From Podocnemis expansa (Eukaryota > Chordata > Testudines > Podocnemididae), in NCBI GenBank assembly GCA_007922195.1, contig ML681963.1, forward strand, positions 55,600,005-55,664,004: 64,000 nucleotides of DNA, in the 5' to 3' direction. Under the pieces are notes generated by a model. It searched no databases and had not been told where the DNA came from. It saw only the letters and a list, made by a program, of their open reading frames with translations. Numbering within the stretch: position 1 is the stretch's first letter; the number at the start of each line of letters is the position of its first letter. Made by a program: the position numbers and the translations under genes. Shown here piece after piece: positions 43,501 to 55,500 of this stretch.

Positions 43501-46500
43501 CTGTCACATCTGGGAAATGGGGACTGGGTAGCACTGCCTCAACCTTTCCAGGGTGGGGAAGGAGGACTTGCCCAACATGTGTGGAGCAGCTCAGACATAA
43601 CATACATTCTGGCTGACGGTAACCTGCGAAACTGGAGATGGGGCATGTTTCCTGGGGACTGTTCATGTTACATGTTTCACAGAAGATGTAAGGAGATGGA
43701 TGGACAGATGGACAATAGGTTTGTAGCCTTCAACCAAGTCAGCACACTAAGCTAAACTTTTTCTAATAAGCTCAGCATGGCTTTTATCTACCAGTGTCAT
43801 ACCATTACCTACTGTGTCAGTGCACCATGTGAACCCCTAGTGCTGGGGGAAATGGTTATTTCTCACCAACCCCTGCCTTGATTTTTTGCTGTTGTTCCCA
43901 GCTGGAGAGCTACATCCAAGAGAACGTGAAGATGGAGATAGCTGAGATCCAGCTCCATGCTGTGCAGAACCACACTGCTGCCATATTGGAGATCGGCAGC
44001 AGCCTCCTTAGCCAGACGGTGGAGCAGACCCGCAAGCTCACTGAGGTGGAGACACAGGTAACCAGCTGACTGTGCTGTCTTCCCAACTTTCTCTCAGGTG
44101 CTCTGCCCTGGAGTGTGACTCCACAGTCTTGCTGAGGTTGCATTTGCTCACACCAGGGCTGAGTGTGCTTTCCTGCCCAATAGAGCATGTTCCGCTGAAT
44201 CTTGCTCTCCTCCCTGCCTTGTGATTTGTACTTTTTGCTGGAGATTTTTATAACAAGTGGAGTGGAATCTGATGCTACTTCCAAGGCAGATGCCTCAATG
44301 ACAAGTGCACAACTGGCATGGTTGGGAATTCAGGCAGCTTCTCCCTGATCCCTGGGGAGAGTTTTAGAGGGCACCATGGAGCACTCAGGAGATTTAGGCT
44401 GGACACTGTGAAATTGCTAAGCACGTTGCAAGCAGGTGAACCCCTTTCTTTTGGTGTCTAAATGGGAGCTGAGCTCTCTGGGAAATCCAGTCCCAACTGA
44501 GGGTGCTGAGCCCTTGGAAATCCACCCTTTACTGTGAGAGGAAATCTAATCCCCAGGGTCATCCTCAGCACCCAAATTTGGGGCCAAAATCCATTTCCCC
44601 ATGGAGGCTACTCCTCCTGGGTTTTGGAGAATGGTTCCCAAACAAACCCACCATCCCTTCAGATCTCATCCCTTCCTGGACATCCCAATCTATTTTCTTT
44701 CCTTTAATTCTCCCCTATCCCAGGTTCTCAACCAGACCTCAAGGCTGGAGATCCAACTGCTGGAGAATTCTCTGTCCACTAACAGGCTGGAGAAACAGCT
44801 GCTGCTGCAGACACAGGAAATAAACAAGATCCAGGAGAAGAATAGGTAAAAAAAACCCAAAAAACAAAAAACCTCTGAGTAAGACTGTACCATGTTGGGA
44901 TGGGGCTGTCTGCCAGACAGCACAGGAACAGGAGAACCCAGCCTGGTTTAGGTCTTCACAGAGTTACTAGGACCAAATCCTCAGCTGCTGTAAAATCACA
45001 GAGCTCCAGTGATGTTACCTTCCAAGTGAGCATCTGGCCCATACGACATGACAGAAGTTTTGGATTTCAGGGAACTCTCTGACATTTTGTGGAACATTTC
45101 CCCCTTTCATTTATAGTATTTTTGATGGCAAATTCAGTAAAATCTCAGTGCAAGGCCCTATATTTCTAATTAACTGGCAGCCTGGGTTGTGGTCATAATA
45201 AAGATGCTTGTTTGGGTGAAGTTCTTGCTTTGGCTTGAAGAGCAACCAGGGGAAGGGGAAAAAAAAAAAGTCCAAGATGGTGCAGCAGCCACAGCTCACA
45301 ACTTCTGTTTTGCAAAATGGATCCCAAACTTCATAGCTGTGGAGTTCTCATCTCACCTTAGGACCTACATTCCCAGAAGTGCCTCCAGGCAAGCATTCTG
45401 CTCCCTTTTCTTGGAGTGCAGGGTAGGAAGGTGGGTGACAGCATCTGAAACTCAAGCAGCAGCTGCCTTACTGAACTGTAAATAAACACCTGGAGTAGTT
45501 GTAGCCAGGTCAGTCCCAGGACATCAGAGAGATGAGATGGGTGAAAAAATACCTTTTATTGGGCCAACTCCTGTTAGTGAGAGAGACAAACTTGTTACAA
45601 CAATCTGCACTAGGGTCCTCTTTTTGTCGGGTGACTGCAGACATTGTCTGTGCCCTTAGCAATATATGCTCACTACTTATGTGAAACAATCTGTGCCACC
45701 TCTCATTTAGCTGTGTGATATTGGGAGTAGCTGCCCCAGACCCAAAGAGGAGCTCTGTGTGGGTTGAACACCTGTCCCCCTCACCAGCAGAAGTTGGTCC
45801 AATAAAAGATATTTCCTCCCCAACCATGTCTAACTAGGATGTTGTCTCTGGTGTTCAGTGACCACAAGACATGGGGTGAGGGGAGGAGGACAGCTTGGAG
45901 ATAGACAGCTCTGCACTGCACATCACAGGGCTGCCACAGGGTTGTGTCAAGTGTAGGTACCGGGAATGGGACAGAGCCCACTTAGAGCCCCTAATGGGAG
46001 GTGACAGATTTACGTTCCTGGGAGCATTCTCCCTTGTAAACCCTGCATACCAGACACCAGGCACTTGAGCTGGCAGAACCTGCCTCAGAGCCAGTCAATC
46101 TGCCCTGTCTGGAAGAGGGGCCTCCGCTAAAGCCTTTCCTGGTCATTAAAGGGTTTGTGGGCCTTCACCACATCAGATGACCTGTTCCCAGCCAGCTCCT
46201 TGTGTTTGGGAAAGGAGAAGGCTTGTGAGCTTGCCAAGTGTGAGCCCTGTGTTATGCTGAGTTTTGTGCTTGTGATCAAAGGGTGCAAGGCAGAGCTTGA
46301 GAATGTGTCCCCTGTCAGTTCCATACACAGAAGGCTGATTTTAAAAAAAAAAAGCTCATGCATGGCTGGTGCTCGGAAAGACAGGGGCTGGCAGCATTGT
46401 GCAACAAGGGTGTCAAAGACAGAACCCAGACCCTTGCACGTCAGGACCTGTCACGGGCAGCGGTGCAAAGACCGTACATGTTCTGAGTACCTGGTCCTCA

Positions 46501-49500
46501 TCTGCCCTTACCCTGTGTGACAAATTGCTGACTCGGCTACTGTGGGTCCTGCACTTTTCTTTTTTGTGTAGGTTCAGGGTGCCCTGCATTGCCCCTGTCT
46601 CCAAGCAATGGCCACACACAGCCCACCCACTTCTCCGGGTTCCAGTCCTGAGGCCCTGGTAGTAGTGGATATGCACTGCCACCAGTGCTTCCGACTGCTA
46701 CTCCCCCCCAATCCTTTCATCTTCTAGGGTTCAGCAGGCAACCTACCCCTAGCATTCTCCTGCACTTTGTTCTCTTGGATTTCTCATCAGTCTCTACCAC
46801 TCCCCAGTTACCTGCCTGGAGCAGGGATTTTATCAGCTGCTGGCTGGGCCTTCACTGGCCTCAGATACCCCTAACTGACGCTCCCTCAGTTCACTGGGAA
46901 AAAGGCCTGGATCATTCCACAGTGTATATATTTCCCTTCGCTCACTCTCCAGCTGCCTCTTGGCCTTGCTGTCTCACACATCGGCTATGTCCACACATAC
47001 ATCCTTATTTCAAAATAACCCATTTTGAAATGAGTTATTTCGAAATAAAGTCCTTATTTCAAAATAAGTTAATTCGAATTAACAGTTTGTTAATTCGAAT
47101 TAAGGGAAAGCCTGCTTTCAAAATAGCCCTTGTTTCAAAATAGTTATTTCTAAACAAGGCCGTTCGGACATGTTGTTTTGAAACAGTTGTTTCGAAACAA
47201 TGGTGTTGTTTTGAAACAACGTGTCCAAACACCGTTGTCTCAAAACAACCATTTCGAAACAACGGTTATTTCGATTAGATGCGAGGTTTAACAGTTTTGA
47301 AATAACAGTGCGTCGTGTGGACATGCTGCTTCTTATTTCGAAACAACCTCTGTTGTTTCAAAATAAGCCTGTGTGGACATACCCATGGTGTCTGGGCTCC
47401 TTGCAGTCCTTAGTATGTTTATCCTCTCACTCTGCCCTCTCTGAGGTAAGGCTAGGCAGTTGTTCCCGGTGTGTAGGTGAGAACTGAGGAGACTTCCCCA
47501 GGTCACACTGGGAGTCTGGAAAAGGTCCCAGCAAAGTGCAGGCTCAGCCCTCCTTGGCTCTTTCTCTTTAAGGCTCCTCTTTTTCTCCCACCCTTCTCAA
47601 TCCCCCCTCCCAGCTTCCTGGAAAAGAAAGTCCTTGATGCGGAAGGCAAACACGAGGAGGTGCTCCGAGGGATCAAGGCCGAGAAGCTGGAGATGCAGGA
47701 CCTTTTGTCCAAGCAAGCCCAGCTCATTCAGAACCTGGAGCAGCAGCTCGCCACAGCCTCAGCCAACCACACGATGCTGCAGAGACAGCAAGTGTCTCTC
47801 CTGGAGACCATGCACCAGCTCATGGGCCTGATCTCTCAGTGCAACCGTTAGTACTGGGGGGGCTGGGAACGGCAGATTAGGGGTCTAACCCCAGCACAGA
47901 CCCTGCTTTCTTGGTGCTGGACTGGGGAAGTGCTGGGGGACTTGCTCCTCAACTCAAGCTGTTCTCTTACAGCTTTACTTGAGCAGTCTCAGGGTTGGCT
48001 GTGCTTCCTGTGGGACTATGGGCGTAGCCCTTCACCACCATGTCTCATCCCTTCCCACAGAGCTGGCCTAGGAGTTGCCCAGCTGGGTTTACACCTGCTG
48101 AGAATTGCCACCACTTGTGGGTTCCTGGCCCAGCAGACGCTGGCAGATTCTAGGCAGTTTGCTCCACTCAGGCAGCTGGTGCCCAGCTTAGGGTCCATGT
48201 GGCTAGGACCCTGTAGTGTCAGCTGCATGACTGCTAATAAAAGGTGTGCAAGAGCAAGTCCCAGGGCTGCCTGCTGTCTGGATGCACAGCTAAAGCTGTG
48301 CAGGGCTGAGAGGTTCTCAAAAAGGGAGGTTGGTGGGGTTGGCTCCCCAGAGCAGCGTATGAAATTGAAGCAGAAAGGGGGAGAGCTGAGTGTCCCCTGG
48401 TCTGCTCCACACAGAAATCTCCCCAGCCCTCAAGGATGAGCAGAAAGTGTTCAGGGACTGCAGGGATGCATACAAATCAGGCCTCCGTGCCAACAGAGTC
48501 TACATGCTGCGCTTCCCCAACTCGACAGCCACCACCAGGGTGAGTCTGTGAGCATGGTGACTGGCTGGCTGATCCAGGCCCCTACCCACCCCAGCCCTTT
48601 GAAGGCTTGGCCCAAGGATGGTATGTGATGTCCGAGTCCATGGCTGCTGGCAGAGCCCCCAACTTGATGTTGCTTGTTTACACCCAATTGGTGGGGCGAG
48701 TGGCAGCCGGAGGCAAGTGAGTAAAGTAGGGGGCGGGAGCCAGGACTCCTGGGTTCTGTTCCTGCCTCTGGGTGCAGTGGGATGCCACAGCCCTGAAAAA
48801 TAGTGCTTGTCAAACTGTAACAACCCCCCCCATCATCTATCCCACAGATCTGCTCTGCCTCTCCTGCACACCACAGCCCATTCCCCTGGCATCAGTCACA
48901 AGGCTGAGGCCCTGCCCTGGGCATCATAAAATAGCCCTGCTTTGGCCACAGGAACTGCTCAGTCAAAGGCTGGCTCCAGTTGGTGTGTACTGTGCTGATT
49001 CATGGGGTGGCTGAACTTATCCTGCTGTACCTTTCCAGGCATTTTGCGACATGGAGACCAGTGGGGGAGGCTGGACTGTCATCCAGCACCGGAAGGATGG
49101 CTCCGAGGACTTCCACCGCACCTGGAAGGAATACAAACATGTAAGACTCCCCTGTCCTGCCAGCAGCCAGCACCACCCCTGTGTGGCTGGGGTGTGGGAG
49201 CACCGGCACTTCCTCTCACCGGAGCAGGAAGAGCTTCCCGTGCCGGCTAGGAATAGCCAGGCAGTTCCCAGGGGTGAAGGGCCCTTGCTTCCTTGCCTGG
49301 GGCCCCAGTGGCCTGCAGCACGTGGGGAGGAAGACGAGGAGCAGAGGTTACCAGCCTATTGTTCAGGGCATGTGGTGAGGGCCTTTGTTGGGATACGGGG
49401 ATGCCACAAACAGGAACCCTGTGATGGGGGAAGGGATGAAGAGCAAGGTTGCCCCTGCACTGCAGGGAGGAGGATTAGCCACTTCTGCTGCAGGGTCAGG

Positions 49501-52500
49501 GCAATTTTCCATGGGGCAAGGGGTTGCAGAATCTGTCATAGAAACTGAAGAGTCTAGCTCAGACCCTTTGCCCAGCACCCCACCCCCCACTTCACCTACC
49601 CACGGTCAGGAGGTCCCACTGTGAAGCGAGGGGACCTCCAGCAGAGAGGGCTGTGCTGTGGGGGGGGGCAGGTCCCCAAACCTCTGTGCTGGCAGGGAGG
49701 CCGCCCACAAGAAGCTGTTCCCCAGGCACCACAGCTGGACAGGAGCTGGCTTAGTGCAGAGCTCACACGACGTGGGCATACCCAGGAGGCTGGCTGCAGC
49801 TGGCCCTGGAAACCACAGCGCGGTTTTGATAGAACCACACCTCCCCATCTGGACTGTTGCTCAGCAAGCCTGGGCCAGAAAGCTAATCGGATTAGAGAAT
49901 TTCCCTTTCATTCCCAGCTGAGATGCCAGCGATCAGGAGTAGTCAGGACTCAGGGCAGCCAGCATCTGGTTCCCTAGCGCTGGGTCTCCCCTTGTCCTGG
50001 GAGAATTGTTTTCAGCTTGTCCCTGCTCCCCAGGCACTTCCCTGCATGTGGGGGGCAGGGAGGGCCTGTTCCCAAGGGCCAGGGTAGAAACTGTGTTAAC
50101 TGTGCCTCACTCTTTAGTTCCCACAGCGCAGAGGAGGGCTGGCCCCTGGCAACACAGAAATCACAAAGCAGGAACTCTGTTTTCCCTGGTAGCAGCTGCT
50201 AAGTGCAAGGCCAGGCGAGTCCCATCTCCTGAACCATTGCCACCGGCTGGCCCCCTGGCTTCACTGGGTTGCTGTTCTTTCTGTGCAGGGCTTTGGCTCT
50301 CCCTCTGGAGAGCATTGGCTGGGAAATGACTTCATCCACCAGCTCACTACACAGGGCTCGTATACCCTTCGAATCCAACTGCGCGACTGGGACAGCAACG
50401 AGGCCTACTCCCTGTATGAGCACTTCCAGCTGGGCAGCGAGGAGCAGAGCTACCGGTGAGTCTCATTTGGTCCAACTTTCTCCAGACCAGCTGGTTGGTT
50501 TGTGCATCAAGGGTGATGATCTCACCCCTTCCCCAATGGCAATTCAGGTGTTGCCCAATCCACTTGCCCCACCTGCTCCTGAACAGCCAGGATCGGCCCC
50601 CGTGTGGGTCTTCCATCCAGTGGTGGAGGTATATCTGTGCATTCCCATCCCATGCTGCAGAGAAATTTCATGAGCACAGGGGGCTTGAGAATCCCATCTT
50701 TCCAGTGCTGAAGCAGAAGCCCTTTGTGCACTGTGCATGGGTCAACTGTCCCCCCAGCACCACCCCTGTGGCCTGAGGTTGCACAGCAGGATGCCTGCCT
50801 CAGTTTTCCCCCTTCTCATCTTCTCTCATTCTGCTCACTCCTTCTGGGGGCAAGCTTTACTAACCTAATGAAACTGTTCACAAAAGAATGGTCTCAAATC
50901 TGTAGCAAATGTGTAGGTGTAGGCTTTCCTGCTGAGACCTCTCAGGCCTCCCTTGCTTGGAGCCTTTCCCTGAAGACACAGCATTTCTGACTCCCTCCCA
51001 GCAGCCATTTTCCACCATGGCAGGCCTCTGCTGAAGTCTTGCTCCAACTTCGCTCTTGCTGTCTTCCCTTCAGCACTCTCTTTCTCTGCAGCTTTCTGCT
51101 GCCTTTTGTATGAGCCTAGGCCATCAGCAGTTCCATGCCTAGGTGTCACTAACCCTCACACCTCACCTGGGAAGAGCCAGACCTCATTGCAGGGCTAGCT
51201 CCATGGGGATGGCCAGCCCTAGCCCCTGGACCCAGGGATTAAAGTGGGCTGGAACACACCGGAACTGTGTTTTGGGGCCCACTATTTTTAGGGGGCCAGT
51301 GTTCCAGGGCCCCTAAAAATAGAAAATGGAGCCAGAGTGCTGCTTTCTGGGGTCCAGCATTTAAAATAGTGGGCTGCAGAATGCAGCGTTCCAGCTCCAT
51401 TTTCTATTTTTAGGGGCCCTGGAATGCTGGGTCTATTTTAGGGGGCCCAGCATTCTGGGAACCCTAAAAATAGATAACTGAACTGGCACGTTCCAGCTGG
51501 GCAGGCATCAGTCCAGGAAGAGGGGAGGCATGCCTGCCCTGCTGTGATGTGCCAGCTGGCCCCCCTGCGCATGCGCAGGCTGCGCAGCCTAGAGGGAGAA
51601 AAAGGGGCAATTCTCCCCTGCCCCAGCCAGCCCTCAGGAGTCCGCGTGCTGCTGAAGGTAAGCTAGCACGAGGCAGAGCCTGGCCTCCCCTCGGGCAGCT
51701 CAGTGTGGGAAGGGGGAGAAGGGGTCAGGATGGTGGGCTGGGGAGGTATGGAGTGGGTTGGGGGGCTGAAGGGGGTGGAGTGATGAAGGGTGAGCTGGGG
51801 TTGAGGGGTTAGGAGGGCTGGAGTGGGGACGTGGGGGCATGGAGCTTGGGGAATGGGGATTGAGGCTGAGGAGGACATGGGGAAGGAGGTGTCTGATGGG
51901 GGCCAGGCATTTTGGGGGCAGTAGCTAGATTGGGGGGGGGCAGTAGTTGAGTTGGGTAAAGGGGGCCTGAACGTGTGTGAAGGTGGCCCGGACATGCAGG
52001 AAGAGGTCCTGGATGGGCAGGAAGGGGGCCTGGAAATTTAGGAGGGTTCCAGGGCCTGCCAAATTATACTTTAACCCCTGCCTGGACCTTAAATGGGTAG
52101 GTGCTCTGGTTACACAGAGACTTTTCATCCCCAGGGGCATTCCCACCACACACATGGCCCCAGTCTCTGGAGAGAGCCTGTGATATTTCATCTCCATCCC
52201 TGTGCTCCTGTCATTTGAGAAGCCAGCCCCAAGCACCCCTGGATGGATGGTCCTTCTTCAAAGGCCTGTTGGTCCCAAATGGGATTTTGTCCATGCTGCA
52301 GGACTCCAGGGACCCCCCTGTCTTCACCCACTCTGGCTTTGACACCTGAGTTCTCATGGCTAAACTTAGGAATGGAGCTGAGAGATTTCTGTGGAAGGAG
52401 ATGAAGTGACTTATCCTGTTCTCTCTACTAAGCACATTGCCAGCCTCATGAGTGGGGCAAAAACCACCACCTGGGCAGAGAGAAGGAACTGAAGGAGGGG

Positions 52501-55500
52501 GCAGGGTCAGCAGCACCTGTTATACTGTGGCCCATGCGTGGGACTCCAGGGAGCATTGGCTGCTGACCCTATGGTGACAGGCTAAGGGCAAAAACTTTCT
52601 GGATGACCGTGCACTGCGGCACGTACACACCTACATCAGAATGGATGTGAGCAGTGCTTTAAGAAGATCTGACCCTAAGTTCCACACACACACACTCCCC
52701 ACAGCAAAACACTCCGTGCCCTGCAGGCTGATCTGTAGCAGCCAAGAACATGCCCTTTGCAAAACTTGACAGCACCTCAGTCCTAATGGTCAATGCTTCT
52801 TTAAAGCCAGAAAAAAACCCAGCATTTTTCCAGTGGGTTCTGCGGTTGGCAGACCAAGTCCCACACTCCTCATTCAAGATCTCTATAATGAGGGAAGAAA
52901 TCTTAGTCTGTGCCTCACCTAAAGCCAGTGGGAGTCTGTCCAGTAACTGCCATGGCTTTGGGTCAGGTTCTAAATGGCCTCTCCAGTGAACACAGGTAAT
53001 GTTTACTGGAGTGGCCATCACAGCTCCACATGCCTGGTAATGAGTGGGGACTGGGTTCCTTGATTGTGGATCATGCACATTCTCCATCTGTCTGAGCCAT
53101 CAGGTTTTCCCCAAGTACTGATAATTTGGCTTTGAGAAGCCAGAGAGAGGCAGATTTTTCAGGACTCTTAGAAGCATTTTTATCCTGGATTTTGGGGCAG
53201 CTGCAATTTGGGAATGCTGTGTAATTCCATCTGCAAACATCTGAGAGTTGTTTCCTTTCCATCATGGCATCATGTGCACAGTTTGATATGATAATGTCTT
53301 GGTTTTGTGCCACGAACAGCAGGGCTCCCGCCAAGACCTCCTTGGCAATCGGCCCCAGCAAACACAAGGTCATGGGTAATAACCCATGTCCAGCAGCTGC
53401 CCTAGCTCCATGGCAGGCTCTTTGCTCAGCCCCTTGCATTCCATCTAGCTAAGACAGGCTGGCCCGTGACAGCATCCAAAGCAACGCCAGCAGCTCCCTT
53501 TCCAAGCCTAGCACCCCAGAGTGGCCATTACCACCCATGGAGCTTGGAGCACACAGCCCAGGGGTAGCAGCAGGAGGCTGTGAGCTGCTCATTCCTAGGC
53601 TATATTGGATAGCTGCTCCTCAAGCAGAAAAGGGTCATTGTCCATCTGAAGGCCATATCTTGGTCTCCAGGGCTAGCCACAGCAACAGCAGCTGGAGCAG
53701 AGATACCTCTTGAAAACCTGAACTGCTGGCACATCAGAGCTGCTGTGCAATGAAGCCCGGGGGTAGGTTTCTCCCTGATCTGGAAGTAGGTCCAAACACA
53801 GTCACCACTCCTAGATGTCCACCAGTGATAATATTTGTGTCTGTGAACACAGTGGGTGGGAAGCCTGTCCTCTTACCTCTAAAGCATCCTGCAGCCTCAG
53901 CTCGTCAGCACTCAGTGAAAACAATAGACTCAGTGTGCCCCCCTGCCAAACAAAATAACACCGTCTCAGGCAGTTTGTTTTAGGGAGCAGGTTTCTGTGT
54001 GAGACAGAAGCAAAACAAACATTGGCTCTGCAGAACATGGAACCTTCCCCGGGAAAGGGCAGGGACAGCGCACGGCTGGGGGACAATACTGTTTGGGAAA
54101 CTACAGCTCCTGTAATCGTGCACACACGTTGTGCCAGAGCCCTCAGGATATCTGGCATGACTTCTGGATCCCCATGCATCCCATTCCCACCAAAGAAGGC
54201 CACGCCCAGCTGGTGCAATGGGCACAATGTGAGGCCTGTCATGCCCAGGTAGTCCCTTTGCAGAATCTTCTTGGTTGGGAGGGAAGGGGGCATGATCCCC
54301 TCTTCCCATGTCTGATGCTGCTCACAAAGTCCAGTGGTTTAGGACTGTGTCTGTCTGCATTTGGGCAGTTGGTTGTAGGCCACAGGCAGCGGAAAGGCAC
54401 CAGCAGAGCCCTGAGTGAGTGGAGAGAAGGCAGCAGCCAAGGAAGGACTGCTTGGGAAAAGTGAGGCTGGAGGAGAAGGTGGCAAAAAGCCCTCTGGCTG
54501 GCCTAAACCACAGCCCAGCCCCAAAGAGGGAAGCTGTGGAAAACAATCACCTAGGAAGGGAAGCTCTTGGGACAGTTAGGAGCATAGTCTGGTGTATCCC
54601 AGTGATACTGAGGACAGAATAAACTAGACCCCTGAAGGGTGCTGTTCATTGGACATGCCTCACTGGGCTTACTAAAACCAAGAGAAGCAGAGGCAGGGGT
54701 GACATGGCATTACTGGGTTGCCAGGAGGTGCTACAGGGAACTACAAAGGACTGTAGCTGTTTCCGTGGGGCCAGTACTAATCACCATCTGTGCTTCCCAG
54801 CCTCATGCAGGCTTGCAAGACATCTCTGGCATTCAGGCCTGAGTGTGGTGCCCACCCCCATCACTCAAGAAGCAGAATGGCCCTTTGTGCCCCCCGTCAG
54901 GAAAACAAAAGCTATGGCCTTAGGCCTGTAGCAAATGGCAGGCATAGCCCTGCTGTGTGTTGGCTGGCAGTAGAGCTCTGTGCTGTGGTTTCCCAAGGTG
55001 TCTGTGCTGACTGCATAGTGTCTATGTCACCTAGGATCACTGGGGAGTGGAATTTCCAAATGCTTGGCTGGCTTCAGCCAAGAATATGCCACAGAAAGAC
55101 TGGGGGTCTCCAACACCTCCTCAGTCTGTTCCCCTTGTGCTGTCCATTGCCATCCCTGCCTTGTTCAGTGCCCACGTGGCCTGTGTCTCTGATCTCCTGG
55201 GAGCGTGGCCCTGCTCCAGCTGCTCTGGTGGGTCTCACCTGTATTCATCTCCCCCCAGGCTCCACGTGCAGGACTACAGTGGGACAGCTGGGAGGACCAG
55301 CAGCCTCAGCCCCTCAGGGACGGCCTTCAGCACTAAGGATGCTGACAACGACCGATGTGGCTGCAAGTGTGCCCAGATGGCAACCGGAGGTAAGTGCCCC
55401 CAGGGGATGTGGTGGGGGCACATGCAGTTCCCTGGTGTCTGCAGGCACATGCATGGGTGGGCTGCTGAGGACCCCCACGTGCTTGACCTTGAAAGGCAGG

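Larger units (their letters stand above)
34513..43901 (+). other. ANGPT4 intron 1
   Basis: A 9.4-kb intron holding two SINEs (34850, 35038), a 361-bp palindromic MITE (36400), a 1.1-kb composite element (38043) and two MIR remnants (40105, 43400). A 'ttacaccggtgtaaat' palindrome near 35655 is part of an old dispersed repeat. The other segments (36764-38042, 39170-40100, 40240-43400) show nothing I can name. First introns often hold enhancers, but none can be read here. Confidence 0.6.
44846..47613 (+). other. ANGPT4 intron 3
   Basis: A 2.8-kb intron. It contains a palindromic repeat (45490-45840), a MITE (46983-47383) and short poly(A) tracts near 44850 and 45263. Nothing coding is visible. 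Confidence 0.6.
50456..55258 (+). other. ANGPT4 intron 7
   Basis: A 4.8-kb intron holding an 848-bp hAT-type element (51233) and a DIRS terminal fragment (52517). 'aacctgacccaaagccatgg' near 52900-52990 is part of an old dispersed repeat. 53000-55250 shows no coding block before exon 8. Confidence 0.6.
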
